Shown here piece by piece: positions 22,057-31,318 of a stretch of DNA of 64,000 bases. The first letter of the stretch is position 1, and the number at the start of each line of letters is the position of its first letter. The position numbers were made by a program, and so were the translations under genes. Below the pieces are notes generated by a model, which was given only the letters and a program-made list of their open reading frames with translations, had not been told where the DNA came from and ran no database searches. Source of the stretch: Cedecea lapagei (lineage in GTDB: Bacteria > Pseudomonadota > Gammaproteobacteria > Enterobacterales > Enterobacteriaceae); the NCBI RefSeq assembly GCF_900635955.1, contig NZ_LR134201.1, forward strand, positions 2,232,001-2,296,000, in the 5' to 3' direction.

Positions 22057-23993
22057 ACAACATTATTGAGCTGAAAGGCATTAGCCGGACCTATGGCAAC
22101 GGCGGCCAGGCGCTGACCGTGTTGAAAAACGTCAATCTCACCATCGCCGCCGGGGAAATGGTGGCGATCATTGGTGCCTCGGGCTCGGGGAAGTCGACCC
22201 TGATGAACATCATGGGCTGCCTTGACGTGCCCGACAGCGGCGATTACTACATCGGCGGGCAAAACGCCGCCCAGCTTTCGCCGGATGAGCTGGCCAGGGT
22301 GCGCCGGGAACATATCGGCTTTATCTTCCAGCGCTACCATTTGATGCCTGACCTCAGCGCCCTGGGTAACGTAGAGATCCCCGCTATTTATGCCAACAGC
22401 GAGCGCGACAAGCGTCGGCTGCGTGCGGCTGCGCTGCTTGGCCGGCTCGGGCTGGAAGGGCGTGAACACCATAAGCCCGGCGAGCTCTCCGGCGGCCAGC
22501 AGCAGCGTGTCAGTATTGCTCGCTCGCTGATTAACGGCGGGGAGATAATCCTTGCGGATGAGCCGACCGGGGCGCTGGATTCCCAGTCCGGGCAGGAGGT
22601 CCTGGCCATCCTCAGCGAGCTGAATCAGCGCGGCCATACGGTGGTGATGGTGACTCACGATATGAAGGTGGCGCAGCACGCACAGCGTATTATCGAGCTG
22701 CGCGACGGCGAAATCATCGCTGATAGCGGCAGTTGCGTAACCGCGACGGAAACATTGCCGCCGCCGAATCGTACCCGGCAAAGCCGCTGGCAAAGTCTGC
22801 TCGATCGTACGCGTGAATCGCTGCAAATGGCGCTAAAAGCAATGAACGCGCACCGTTTACGCACTACGCTAACCATGACCGGGATAATTTTCGGTATTGC
22901 CGCCGTTGTTACCGTTGTGGCGCTGGGCGAGGGCGCGAAGCAGAAGACGCTGGAGAATATTAAAGATCTTGGGACCAACGTGGTCAGCGTCTATCCGGGG
23001 CGAGATTTCTTTGATGACAGCATCGAAGGTATTCGTACCCTGGTGCCGGCAGACGCTGAGGCGCTGGCAAAGCAAGGCTTTGTTGACAGCGTAAGCCCGG
23101 AAGTCAGCGCTTCAGACAACATTCGTTTTCTGGGTAAATCAGCAACCGCATCTATCAACGGCGTCGGGCGCGACCATTTCCGCGTTAACGGCATTGAGCT
23201 GCTGCAAGGCGCGACCTTCAGGGACGATCGCAACGCCCTGCAGGAAGTGATTATCGATGAGAACGCTCGCAAGGCGCTATTCGACGATGCGGGGCTGCAG
23301 GCGCTGGGGCAAATTGTCTTCCTCGGTTCTGTTCCTGCGCGGGTCGTGGGTATCGCCAAAAGCAACAACCGAAGCTATGCGCCAAACCGCATTACCGTCT
23401 GGATGCCCTACAGCACGGTAATGTACCGCATGACGGGTAAACCGGTGCTGACAAGCATCAGCGTTCGGTTGAAGGATAATGTTGCCAATGAGGCGGCGGT
23501 CAGCGCTATCTCCCAGCTGTTAACCCAGCGCCACGGCGTAAAAGATTTTCAGCTCTATAACTTCGAGCAAATAAGGAAATCTATCGAACGGACTTCGATA
23601 ACCTTCAGCATTTTAATTCTGATGGTCGCCTGCATCTCGTTAATGATCGGCAGCCTCGGCGTGATGAACATCATGCTGGTCTCCGTGACCGAACGTACCC
23701 ATGAAATCGGAGTGCGCATGGCGGTAGGCGCGCGGCGCAGCGATATCATGCAGCAGTTTATGATTGAAGCCGTGCTGGTTTGCCTGATTGGCGGCGCACT
23801 TGGCATCGCGCTGTCCTATGCCGCAGGCGCGCTTTTTACCGCGCTGGCGGGCGGCATGTTAACGGCTATTTATTCGTGGCAGGCCGCCGCCGCCGCGTTT
23901 TTCTGTTCAACGTTAATCGGCATGATCTTCGGGTATCTCCCCGCCCGCAAGGCGGCAAGGATGGATCCGGTCGTTTCCCTGGCCAGCGAGTAA
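22053..23993 (+). CDS. macB: MacB-like ABC exporter (ATPase-permease)
   Basis: The 646-residue protein begins at a GTG overlapping the macA stop by 4 bases. The nucleotide-binding domain is N-terminal (Walker A GASGSGKST at about 41-49, signature LSGGQQQR at about 146-153, Walker B ILADEPTGALD at about 166-176). A first transmembrane helix near 275-295, a large periplasmic domain, and three C-terminal helices with the FtsX-like LGVMNIMLVSVTERTHEIGVRMAVGARR follow. MacB drives substrates from the periplasm through MacA and an outer-membrane channel; known substrates include macrolides, siderophores (PvdT) and peptides. The dedicated channel gene directly downstream suggests a self-contained pump like PvdRT-OpmQ. 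Confidence 0.93.
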   Translation: MNNIIELKGISRTYGNGGQALTVLKNVNLTIAAGEMVAIIGASGSGKSTLMNIMGCLDVPDSGDYYIGGQNAAQLSPDELARVRREHIGFIFQRYHLMPDLSALGNVEIPAIYANSERDKRRLRAAALLGRLGLEGREHHKPGELSGGQQQRVSIARSLINGGEIILADEPTGALDSQSGQEVLAILSELNQRGHTVVMVTHDMKVAQHAQRIIELRDGEIIADSGSCVTATETLPPPNRTRQSRWQSLLDRTRESLQMALKAMNAHRLRTTLTMTGIIFGIAAVVTVVALGEGAKQKTLENIKDLGTNVVSVYPGRDFFDDSIEGIRTLVPADAEALAKQGFVDSVSPEVSASDNIRFLGKSATASINGVGRDHFRVNGIELLQGATFRDDRNALQEVIIDENARKALFDDAGLQALGQIVFLGSVPARVVGIAKSNNRSYAPNRITVWMPYSTVMYRMTGKPVLTSISVRLKDNVANEAAVSAISQLLTQRHGVKDFQLYNFEQIRKSIERTSITFSILILMVACISLMIGSLGVMNIMLVSVTERTHEIGVRMAVGARRSDIMQQFMIEAVLVCLIGGALGIALSYAAGALFTALAGGMLTAIYSWQAAAAAFFCSTLIGMIFGYLPARKAARMDPVVSLASE

Positions 23994-23996
23994 CCC

Positions 23997-25367
23997 ATGA
24001 AAATTTTATCACCTGTGGCTTTATGCCTTGCCGCCGCGCTTAGCGCAGGCTGCGCAAATACGCTGAAAAGCGACTATCACGCTCCCGCAGTGAACTATCC
24101 CGCCAGCTGGAACAAGAGCGATACGTCCGGGGAGCTTGCCCCATTTGACTGGAAGGCGTTTAACGATCCCTCTCTCGATAACTGGTTACGCCAGGTGATG
24201 GCAAGCAATAATGATGTGGCCATCGCGGTGCTGCGGGTCTACCGGGCGCGACTCGACGCGGAAAGAGTCGGGATCGCCAACGATCCCGGACTAAAAGGTT
24301 CGCTGGGGGTGGACGGAAAAAATCAGCTAAACAACGCATCTGGCTGGACGAAAGGGAGCTCTGCCAGCCTCAGCACCAGCTATGAGCTGGATCTCTGGGG
24401 CAAAATCGCCCGCCAGCGAGATGCAGCGGAGTGGGCAAGTCATGCCAGCGAAGAAGATTTACGCTCCGCGCGCCTGACCCTGCTTTCAGAGGCCAGCAAT
24501 AATTACTGGCGCATTGGCTTTGTTAACCAGCAGATTACCGTCCTCCAGCAGAGCATCGACTATGCCAAAGAGACGCTGCGCCTTGCCGAGGCACGCTATC
24601 GCGCAGGCGGCGCCTCATCGCTGGACGTGGTGGACGCGCAACAAAACCTGCTGGCGCAGGAAAACCGACTTACCGGGCTACAGCGAGACCGTTTGCAGGT
24701 GCTTAATCAGCAGGCCGTATTGCTTGGCGCGGCGCCGGGCAGCCCGGTAGCGGAGCCAGCAACGCTGCCAAAAGGTACCCTGCCTGAGGTTAAGGCGAAT
24801 ATCCCTGCGAGCGTACTGATGCATCGACCCGACATTAGCGCGAAAGAGTGGCGGGTGCGTGAAGCGCTTGCCACCGTTGATATCCGGCGTACAGAATACT
24901 ATCCCGCCTTCACCCTGACCGGCGCTCTCGGCACCAGCAGCAGCTCGCTGCTGACGTTCCTGCATAATCCGGTCGGCTCCGTAGGCGCGAGCCTGACGCT
25001 GCCGTTTCTGGAGTGGCGGCAGCGGGGCGTGGAGGTAAAAATTGCTCGTAACGATTACGAGCAACTCGTGCTGGAGTTTAAACAGTCGCTTTATAAAGCG
25101 ATGAGCAGCATTGAAGATGAGCTTGCTCTGCGAAACCAGCTGCTGGCGCAGGAGATAAGACTCCGCGAGGGACTTGAGCTTGCGCGTAAGTCTGAGCGGC
25201 TCAATGAAGTACGCTACCGCCAGGGCGCAGCGCGTATTTCGTTCTGGCTAGATGCCCAGGAAAAACGCCGCCAGGCCGAGCTGCAGCTGGATGAAAACCG
25301 CTTTAATCAGTTGCAGAATCTGGCAAAAATCTATCTCGAATTTGGCGGGGCGTCGACTTTCCCCTAA
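23997..25367 (+). CDS. Outer-membrane efflux lipoprotein, TolC/NodT family
   Basis: The 456-residue protein has a lipoprotein signal with the acylated cysteine at about residue 19 (ALSAGCANT) and two tandem outer-membrane efflux repeats. ASSLDVVDAQQNLLAQENRLTGLQ near 205 and the C-terminal RYRQGAARISFWLDAQEKRRQAELQL near 405 are typical of the coiled-coil alpha barrel of NodT/OprM/CusC proteins. The start is 3 bases after the macB stop. It should trimerise in the outer membrane as the exit duct for the MacAB pair, unlike E. coli MacAB, which borrows TolC. Substrate unknown. Confidence 0.92.
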   Translation: MKILSPVALCLAAALSAGCANTLKSDYHAPAVNYPASWNKSDTSGELAPFDWKAFNDPSLDNWLRQVMASNNDVAIAVLRVYRARLDAERVGIANDPGLKGSLGVDGKNQLNNASGWTKGSSASLSTSYELDLWGKIARQRDAAEWASHASEEDLRSARLTLLSEASNNYWRIGFVNQQITVLQQSIDYAKETLRLAEARYRAGGASSLDVVDAQQNLLAQENRLTGLQRDRLQVLNQQAVLLGAAPGSPVAEPATLPKGTLPEVKANIPASVLMHRPDISAKEWRVREALATVDIRRTEYYPAFTLTGALGTSSSSLLTFLHNPVGSVGASLTLPFLEWRQRGVEVKIARNDYEQLVLEFKQSLYKAMSSIEDELALRNQLLAQEIRLREGLELARKSERLNEVRYRQGAARISFWLDAQEKRRQAELQLDENRFNQLQNLAKIYLEFGGASTFP

Positions 25368-25502
25368 TTCTTGCTAACTCATTCTCCACAAAAAGAAAAC
25401 AGTTTTTCTTTCTCAGGCGCTCGTTTAAAGTTTTGCTGGCTTAGTGTGTGCAAGCGAACAAAATGATAAACGAGCGTTTATTATATGGGGAAGGGTGAAG
25501 GC

Positions 25503-26405
25503 ATGCGTGTGTCAGATTATATCAGGCTGTTATTTCTTGCCGCTGTGTGGGGAGCCAGCTTCCTGTTTATGAAAATAGCAGCGCCCGAATTCGGTGCGGT
25601 AAACACGGCCTTTTTAAGGGTGTTTTTTGGTTTTGTAGGGCTGGCGGTGATTCTTTTCACCCTGAGATCTTCTTTTCGTTTTGAGGGTAAATTCCGTTCA
25701 GCACTTATTCTAGGCGCGATTAATTCCGGGCTGCCTTTTTTTATGTATTGTCTGGCTGCAAAATGGCTACCGGCAGGGTACTCCGCTATTTTAAACGCAA
25801 CCACGCCGCTAATGGGGGCCATTATTGGATTTTCTTTCTTTAGTGAAAAATTAACGGCACGAAAATGGCTGGGCGTAGTGTCAGGCCTGGCAGGGATAAT
25901 GGTGATTACTTCGGTCGGGGATGCACACTCCAACGAGGAGAAGATCGCCGGGATTATTGCCTGTCTGGTCGCCACGAGTTGCTACGGGGTGGCCGGCTTT
26001 TTAACCCGCCGCTGGATCTCCAATAAAGGCGGGCTTGACCCTAAAATCGTCGCATTCGGCAGCCAGGTCGGCGCCACTCTTTTCCTGTTACCGTTTTTTG
26101 CCTGGAGCGTGGCGACCGGCCCGGCAGTAAACTGGCTGCAGGGCTATGTCTGGCTCAGCGTGCTGGGTCTGGGGATCCTCTGTACCGCCGTAGCCTATAT
26201 TTTTTACTTCCGCCTGATTGCCGATATCGGGCCGTTACGCAGCCTCACGGTGACTTTTCTCATCCCGCCGTTTGGCGTGCTGTGGGGTTACCTCATTTTG
26301 CATGAAACCATTAGCGAAGCGTTTATCATCGGCGCGGCCATCGTTTGTTTCTCCGTCTGGCTGGTGATAAGCCCCGACAAGAAACAGCTAACCGCAAAAA
26401 GTTAA
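25503..26405 (+). CDS. EamA/DMT superfamily transporter
   Basis: The 300-residue integral membrane protein has ten predicted helices formed by two EamA repeats (about 5-140 and 155-293), with the family features VWGASFLFMKIAAPEFG at the N-terminus and the conserved LNATTPLMGAIIGFSFFSEKLTARKWLG in repeat one. Members export or import amino acids and other metabolites; the substrate cannot be told. The ATG at 25503 is chosen over 25485 because GGGAAGGGTGAAGG lies directly upstream. It follows the MacAB operon by 135 bases and has its own ribosome-binding site, so it is probably a separate transcript. Confidence 0.9.
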   Translation: MRVSDYIRLLFLAAVWGASFLFMKIAAPEFGAVNTAFLRVFFGFVGLAVILFTLRSSFRFEGKFRSALILGAINSGLPFFMYCLAAKWLPAGYSAILNATTPLMGAIIGFSFFSEKLTARKWLGVVSGLAGIMVITSVGDAHSNEEKIAGIIACLVATSCYGVAGFLTRRWISNKGGLDPKIVAFGSQVGATLFLLPFFAWSVATGPAVNWLQGYVWLSVLGLGILCTAVAYIFYFRLIADIGPLRSLTVTFLIPPFGVLWGYLILHETISEAFIIGAAIVCFSVWLVISPDKKQLTAKS

Positions 26406-26443
26406 CCCCGGTGCCCAACTGCGTATGCTTTTAAGGAAAAACG

Positions 26444-26794
26444 ATGCAACGAGAAGCGCTGTTCACTGCGGTATTTGACCGGTATCAGGTCGAGCCGGAC
26501 TACCCATGGGACAAGTTTAAAGACTATGCCGTGCTGCGGCATCGCTATAAGCGCAAGTGGTTTGGCGTTGTGCTGAGCATTTCAGCCGCGAAGCTTGGGC
26601 TGGACAGCGATGAGGTCGTGGATATTTTGAATGTCAAAGTCATGCCAGGCGCAGTAGGATCTTTGCGTATGCAGCCCGGTATTTTACCGGCATACCACAT
26701 GAATAAAGAACATTGGGTGACGGTGTTACTTGCAAAGGTGCCGGACGAATTGATACTGGGGCTGATCGACGAAAGTTTTAGCCTGACGCGTTAA
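26444..26794 (+). CDS. MmcQ/YjbR family DNA-binding-fold protein
   Basis: The 116-residue protein matches the MmcQ/YjbR family (CyaY-like/double-wing fold): it opens with VFDRYQVEPDYPWDKFKDYAVLRHR and ends YHMNKEHWVTVLL...DELILGLIDESFSLT, the typical conserved His-x-x-Trp segment and final LIDESY-like motif. The family is conserved in many bacteria and its function is not settled; a DNA-binding role has been proposed from structure. The ATG has an AAGGA ribosome-binding site. A strong terminator follows the stop by 7 bases. Confidence 0.9.
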   Translation: MQREALFTAVFDRYQVEPDYPWDKFKDYAVLRHRYKRKWFGVVLSISAAKLGLDSDEVVDILNVKVMPGAVGSLRMQPGILPAYHMNKEHWVTVLLAKVPDELILGLIDESFSLTR

Positions 26795-26801
26795 AATCTT
26801 T

Positions 26802-26828
26802 GCCGCCTGTTATGCAGGCGGCTTTCTT
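26802..26828 (+). terminator. Terminator between the YjbR-family gene and lacZ
   Basis: GCCGCCTG (26802-26809) and CAGGCGGC (26815-26822) form a perfect 8-bp stem with a 5-base loop, followed by TTTCTT. On the minus strand it starts 3 bases after the lacZ stop and is followed by AAAGATTTT, so it probably serves both convergent genes. Confidence 0.85.
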
Positions 26829-26830
26829 AT

Positions 26831-29800
26831 CTACCTTTTCTTCCAGCTGAGCGCGTAGTGATAGTGGGGCGCGGAGAGTAGAAACTCTGGAGAAACGCTC
26901 GGGCTCCACGAATCGTCACCGCCGACGCCCATATGATATCCGTCGATATTCAGCCAGCTTCCTGCCTCTTCTTTCAATAAATGTCGATGAGTAACCTCAT
27001 GGAGCTGCTTCTGGCTGTAGCGGCTGATATTGAAGTGAAACTCGCCGAGCCACTGATTACTGCCGTACTCAAGGCGTATAGTGTCACAGCGCAGTCCATT
27101 TTCACTCGGGAAAACGTAAGGCGTGTACATCTCTGCAAGCGGTAGCGTCCACCGGTCAATCAGCGCCGAGCTTTTTCGGTCCGGATAGTTTTCATGTGGT
27201 CCGCGGCCAAACCAGCTGACCTCAGATTCCAGATCTGCAAGCTGGCAACTGAGGCCAATACGCGCTGGAGTTGGCGTGCCGGCCGCAATCTCCACGTCTA
27301 CCATGATGTGCAGCTCGCCCTCGCTATCAATGCGGTAGCTCTTGCGGCTGATAAATAGCGTTTTGCCATTGTTTTGCCAGCCGTGGACGGTACGAATCAG
27401 CACGGCATTGCTCAAAGAGTCTGCGTCAAAGCCCAGCAGAACGGGCGTCAGGTTGTACATACCTGCGGCCTTCCATCGTTCGACCCAGGCGTTTGGATCG
27501 ATATGCGCGGCCTCGCTGACTCCAATATCGTTATCCAGCGGCGCACGGGTGAAGTTATCCTGCAGCGGCGTGAGAAGCGTAGGGCGCTGATGGTTAAACC
27601 ACTGGCTTAACAGGCCTCTACGGCGTTCGAAGCGCCAGTGTTGATCGCCGTGGAACACGTCTACATGCCTGTCGTCCATTTTCAGCAAAGGCGCTGAGCC
27701 GGAAGGGCCGAGTTCAGGTAGCGCTAATCCCGATGGCAGCTGCCATTGCGCCTGAGCAGAGCGATGCCCGGCATCGCTCCATGGCGTTGCCGCGATTTGC
27801 TGCACTTCGACATGAAGCCATACCTGGCCGTAGCGGGTTACCTCCGGCAGTGCCAGCTGAAGCACGCGAGTTTCTTCAGGCGCAAGGTAAAGGGTGAGTT
27901 CGTCTCTGGCCAGCACATCGCCGTCGCATTTTAATGTCCAGACCAGTCGTTCGTTATCGCTATGGCGAAACAGGTATTCGCTGGTGACTTCCAGCTGGTT
28001 TTCGGGCCGCAGGCGGAACTGGAAAAACTGCTGCGCCTGCTTCGCTTCATACAAAGCTGGGTGCGGCGTGCGGTCTGCAAAGAGCAGGCCGTTCATGCAA
28101 AACTGTCGGTCGTTAGGGGTATCGCCAAAATCACCGCCGTACGCGGACCAGGGCTGGCCGTTTTCGTCATGCTTGATCAGCGACTGATCGACCCAGTCCC
28201 AGACAAAACCGCCCTGCAGGCGCGGGTGCTGGCGAAACGCCGCCCAATATTTGCTAAAGCCGCCGAAGCTGTTGCCCATCGCGTGGGCATATTCGCACAG
28301 GATAAGCGGGCGGTGCTCTTCCGGCAGCCCAATCCATTTCTTAATTGACCATTTGGGCACCTGCGGAAAGGGCTGATCCTGGTCCACCCGGGCATACATC
28401 GGGCAAACAATGTCGGTTGCCGCCGTATTTGCGCCGCCGCCTTCATACTGCACGGGGCGTCCCGGGTCGTTAGATTTAATCCAGCGGTAGAGCGCGTCGT
28501 GGTTGCTGCCGTGGCCGGACTCGTTGCCCAACGACCAGATAATAATGGACGGATGGTTACGGTCGCGCTGTACCATGCGGGTGACGCGCTCAGCCATGGC
28601 CGGGAGCCAGCGCGGATCGTCGCTCAGGCGATTCATCGGCACCATGCCGTGGGTTTCAATATTGGCCTCATCAACAACATACAGGCCATAGCGATCGCAT
28701 AGCCGATACCATAGCGGGTGGTTAGGGTAGTGGGAGCAACGCACGGCATTGAAGTTGTTCTGCTTCATCAGCTCAATATCGCGTCGCATTGTTTCCTCAT
28801 CCATCACCTGGCCGTTGACCGGATGGTGCTCGTGGCGGTTGGCGCCGCGCAGCAGCAGCGCTTTTCCGTTAAGCCTCAGCAGCCCGCCGCTAACCTCCAC
28901 TTTACGGAACCCGACGTCATATCCTTCGGCTTCAACAAGTCCGTCATGTTTTTTCAGGGCAACGACGGCACGATAGAGGTTTGGCACTTCTGCGCTCCAC
29001 AGCAGGGGTGCTGCAACGGGGAGATACAAGGTCGTGCGGTCGTGATACGCGCCACGTTCGTCAATGGTTTGGCTGCCGACCGGCTGCTGTTTTTCCAGCA
29101 GAAGCGTCTCCCCGTGCCAGAGCTGGACCAGGATCTCGCAGTCAAAAAGAGCCTGGCCTTCAAGGATCACTAAAGCCTGCAGTTCGCCCCGTGAAAAATC
29201 TTCGTTAAGCCCGGTGATTAATTGCACATCGGCGATGCGTGTATCCGGCTTATGCAGCAGCGAGACATCCCGGAAGATCCCGCTCATCCGCCACATATCC
29301 TGATCTTCCAGATAGGTACCGTCACTCCAGCGCAGCACCATCACCGCAATACGATTGCTGCCGGCCTTCAGCGCAGCGCTGAGGTCGAACTCTGAGGGCA
29401 GCCGGCTGTCCTGGGCGTAGCCAATCCAGACGCCATTGCACCAGAGATGAAAGGCGGAGTTGACTCCATCAAAAATAATGCGTGTTTGCCCTGCTGTTAG
29501 CCAGGTCTCTTTGACCTCAAATGTGAGCGAATAACAGCCCGTGGGGTTTTCTTTCGGCACAAAGGGCGGGTTAACCGGAATTGGGTAAGCGATATTGGTA
29601 TAAATGGGCGCGTCATAGCCAGAGATTTGCCAGTTCGAAGGAACATCAATCGTTTCTGCTCCGGGGAGATCCTGCGTTAACCAGCTCTCTGGCACGGCCT
29701 CGGGGCGGTCGAAATAGCAAAACGCCCACTCACCGTTAAGGCTCTGCAGTGACGATGAGCCATTATCATCCCTGGCTTCCTCCAGCGAACGCCAGCTGGC

Positions 29801-29902
29801 AAACGGCGGGTGCGCGGCGAGGGCATTTAGCTGAGGGGTGGCAGGGGATTCCCAGTCGCGTCGGGCAAGCGTTGCGTGAAGTGAAGGTGGAGTACGGGTC
29901 AT
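26831..29902 (-). CDS. lacZ: Beta-galactosidase (LacZ)
   Basis: The 1023-residue enzyme is the same length as E. coli LacZ (1023-1024 residues) with the same domains: jelly-roll sugar-binding domain 1, two immunoglobulin-like domains, the TIM-barrel catalytic domain (about 335-625) and the C-terminal beta-sandwich. The acid/base and nucleophile glutamates are in IIWSLGNESGHG near 460 and LILCEYAHAMGN near 535. It hydrolyses lactose and makes allolactose. The LacI gene is 110 bp upstream and the lac operators and CRP site are conserved, but no lacY or lacA follows: the next gene is convergent. Lactose entry must use another transporter. Confidence 0.96.
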   Translation of the reverse strand: MTRTPPSLHATLARRDWESPATPQLNALAAHPPFASWRSLEEARDDNGSSSLQSLNGEWAFCYFDRPEAVPESWLTQDLPGAETIDVPSNWQISGYDAPIYTNIAYPIPVNPPFVPKENPTGCYSLTFEVKETWLTAGQTRIIFDGVNSAFHLWCNGVWIGYAQDSRLPSEFDLSAALKAGSNRIAVMVLRWSDGTYLEDQDMWRMSGIFRDVSLLHKPDTRIADVQLITGLNEDFSRGELQALVILEGQALFDCEILVQLWHGETLLLEKQQPVGSQTIDERGAYHDRTTLYLPVAAPLLWSAEVPNLYRAVVALKKHDGLVEAEGYDVGFRKVEVSGGLLRLNGKALLLRGANRHEHHPVNGQVMDEETMRRDIELMKQNNFNAVRCSHYPNHPLWYRLCDRYGLYVVDEANIETHGMVPMNRLSDDPRWLPAMAERVTRMVQRDRNHPSIIIWSLGNESGHGSNHDALYRWIKSNDPGRPVQYEGGGANTAATDIVCPMYARVDQDQPFPQVPKWSIKKWIGLPEEHRPLILCEYAHAMGNSFGGFSKYWAAFRQHPRLQGGFVWDWVDQSLIKHDENGQPWSAYGGDFGDTPNDRQFCMNGLLFADRTPHPALYEAKQAQQFFQFRLRPENQLEVTSEYLFRHSDNERLVWTLKCDGDVLARDELTLYLAPEETRVLQLALPEVTRYGQVWLHVEVQQIAATPWSDAGHRSAQAQWQLPSGLALPELGPSGSAPLLKMDDRHVDVFHGDQHWRFERRRGLLSQWFNHQRPTLLTPLQDNFTRAPLDNDIGVSEAAHIDPNAWVERWKAAGMYNLTPVLLGFDADSLSNAVLIRTVHGWQNNGKTLFISRKSYRIDSEGELHIMVDVEIAAGTPTPARIGLSCQLADLESEVSWFGRGPHENYPDRKSSALIDRWTLPLAEMYTPYVFPSENGLRCDTIRLEYGSNQWLGEFHFNISRYSQKQLHEVTHRHLLKEEAGSWLNIDGYHMGVGGDDSWSPSVSPEFLLSAPHYHYALSWKKR
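29519..29539. promoter_or_regulatory. Auxiliary lac operator O2 inside lacZ
   Basis: The 21-bp sequence starts AAATGTGAGCGAATAACA and differs from E. coli O2 at two positions by my comparison. Its centre is 402 bp from the centre of the primary operator, essentially the E. coli spacing (401 bp), so DNA looping by tetrameric LacI should be preserved. Confidence 0.85.
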
Positions 29903-29920
29903 GAAGTGCGCGCCTGTGAT

Positions 29921-29941
29921 GGATGTTATCCGCTCACAATT
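29921..29941. promoter_or_regulatory. Primary lac operator O1
   Basis: On the minus strand AATTGTGAGCGGATAACA is identical to E. coli O1 for 18 of 21 positions; only the last three bases differ. It sits between the predicted lacZ promoter and the ATG, about 19 bases upstream of the start codon. Confidence 0.93.
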
Positions 29942-29965
29942 TAACGATAACCCCCAGGGAGTAAA
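29938..29965 (-). promoter_or_regulatory. Predicted lacZ promoter
   Basis: A -35-like TTTACT (29965-29960) and -10-like TAAATT (29943-29938) are separated by 16 bases. The -10 overlaps the upstream end of O1, so the start of transcription should fall near 29930. Both hexamers are weak, as expected of a CRP-dependent promoter. Confidence 0.55.
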
Positions 29966-29982
29966 GCGCTCACGCCGTTTTC

Positions 29983-29998
29983 GGTGATGGGGTTCACA
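29983..29998. promoter_or_regulatory. CRP-binding site upstream of lacZ
   Basis: On the minus strand TGTGA-N6-TCACC matches the CRP consensus TGTGA-N6-TCACA at 9 of 10 positions. Its centre (29990.5) is about 60 bases upstream of the expected transcription start, the class I distance used at E. coli lac (-61.5). Confidence 0.8.
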
Positions 29999-30012
29999 AA
30001 CAATCCAGAGCG

Positions 30013-31092
30013 TTATTTCAGGCGCGAAACCTGGCGAGCAAGGTGCGAGAGTTTTTCGGCCAGCTCGGCGGCATTAAGGGGCGCTGAGCCGCCCGGAGTT
30101 GCGGTCGTTTTGCGCTCCACGAGGCTTACCGGCTGCAGCACTGTTAGTTTTTCTTCATGATGAATGAGCTTTATGATGCCGTCCACGCTCGCTTCGCCGA
30201 GCTGCCTGAAATCCTGCCGGATGGTCGTTAGCGGGGGAATAAAACAGGCGCTGTCCTCAGTATCATCAAAGCCAATAACAGAGATGTCCTGCGGCACGCA
30301 AAGCCCGGCTTCATTGATGGCGCGAAGCGCACCCAGCGCCATCTGGTCGTTAGCCACGAGGATCGCTTCTGGCTGCGTGCCACTGTGCAAAAGCAGGCTA
30401 ACCTGCTGGTAGCCTGAAAGAGAGCTCCAGTCACCGCGCATCAAAGCAAAAGGAGCAAGCTGATGCTGCGCCAGCGAGCGCCGCCAGCCCTCAAGTCTCA
30501 GCCGGGCGGAAACCGAGTTTTCTGGCCCAGCCAGCAGGGCAATATGGCGATGACCCAGCACAACAAGATGATCCACGCCGAGGCGCGCGCCTGATTCTGC
30601 GTCGGTCACGATATGGTTAGCCGCAACCGTTGGTGAGACATCCAGGAACAACACAGGAACGTTGCCGCAGGTGGCCTGTACGGCCTCAACATGCTCCCTT
30701 TCCAGCGGGATATTCACAATCAGCCCGTCAACACGCTGCGCGAGCAGGCTGTTAACGGCGGTTATTGCTGCTTCAGCGCCGGGCTGCCCGACCATCGAAA
30801 TCATGACGTCGAACTGGCGCTCTCCCGCTCTGGACTTGATCGCGGAGGCAATCTGCGAGGGGGCATGAAGGGAAAGCGTGGTTGTGGCAAGGCCAAGCGT
30901 CTGGCTAAGTTTTCCCGCCAGCTGCTGTGCAACGCGATTCGGCACGTAGTTAAGGGCTTTCATCGCGCCTTCAACTTTTTGCCGGGTCTTCTCTGAAACG
31001 TGTGAAGCCTGATTAATCACGCGGGACACGGTCTGATAGGAAACGCCCGCCGAGTCAGCCACATCGTACAGTGTCACAGATTTTGCTTTCAT
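30013..31092 (-). CDS. lacI: Lactose operon repressor (LacI)
   Basis: The 359-residue protein is one residue shorter than E. coli LacI. The helix-turn-helix VTLYDVADSAGVSYQTVSRVIN is at residues 6-27, with the YQ-S-R recognition contacts that read the lac operator. The hinge helix NRVAQQLAGK is near 50-60, and the periplasmic-binding-protein core for allolactose spans about 62-330. The C-terminal tetramerisation heptad region ends LAEKLSHLARQVSRLK. The conserved reading head, together with the near-identical O1 and O2, supports true lac control. It is upstream of and co-oriented with lacZ, as in E. coli. Confidence 0.95.
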   Translation of the reverse strand: MKAKSVTLYDVADSAGVSYQTVSRVINQASHVSEKTRQKVEGAMKALNYVPNRVAQQLAGKLSQTLGLATTTLSLHAPSQIASAIKSRAGERQFDVMISMVGQPGAEAAITAVNSLLAQRVDGLIVNIPLEREHVEAVQATCGNVPVLFLDVSPTVAANHIVTDAESGARLGVDHLVVLGHRHIALLAGPENSVSARLRLEGWRRSLAQHQLAPFALMRGDWSSLSGYQQVSLLLHSGTQPEAILVANDQMALGALRAINEAGLCVPQDISVIGFDDTEDSACFIPPLTTIRQDFRQLGEASVDGIIKLIHHEEKLTVLQPVSLVERKTTATPGGSAPLNAAELAEKLSHLARQVSRLK

Positions 31093-31318
31093 TGCAGGCT
31101 TCCTTCTCGCAGGCGCAGGTAGGGCGGCTATTCTACACTTAACGCTTAATCCGGGAGAGAATTATGTACAAACTGTAGGGTGTGTCGAGTTGTGGCGCTA
31201 CCACAGCTGTATAAGGTGCTGAGCAGAAACGGCAAGCTGTAGAGCACTAACGATCATCTGCTCATTCGGTCGCGCCTTTATAGTGACGCCATTCATTAGC
31301 AGCAAGGAATCGGCAAAA

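Noticed and set aside
21969..22826. Open frame opposite macB (285 codons)
   Set aside because: Antisense to the intact MacB ATPase domain; composition only.
29960..29980. Possible third lac operator (GTGAGCGC half-site) between O1 and the CRP site
   Set aside because: Only one half matches, the position is not that of E. coli O3 (92 bp upstream of O1), and the sequence at that position is unlike O3.
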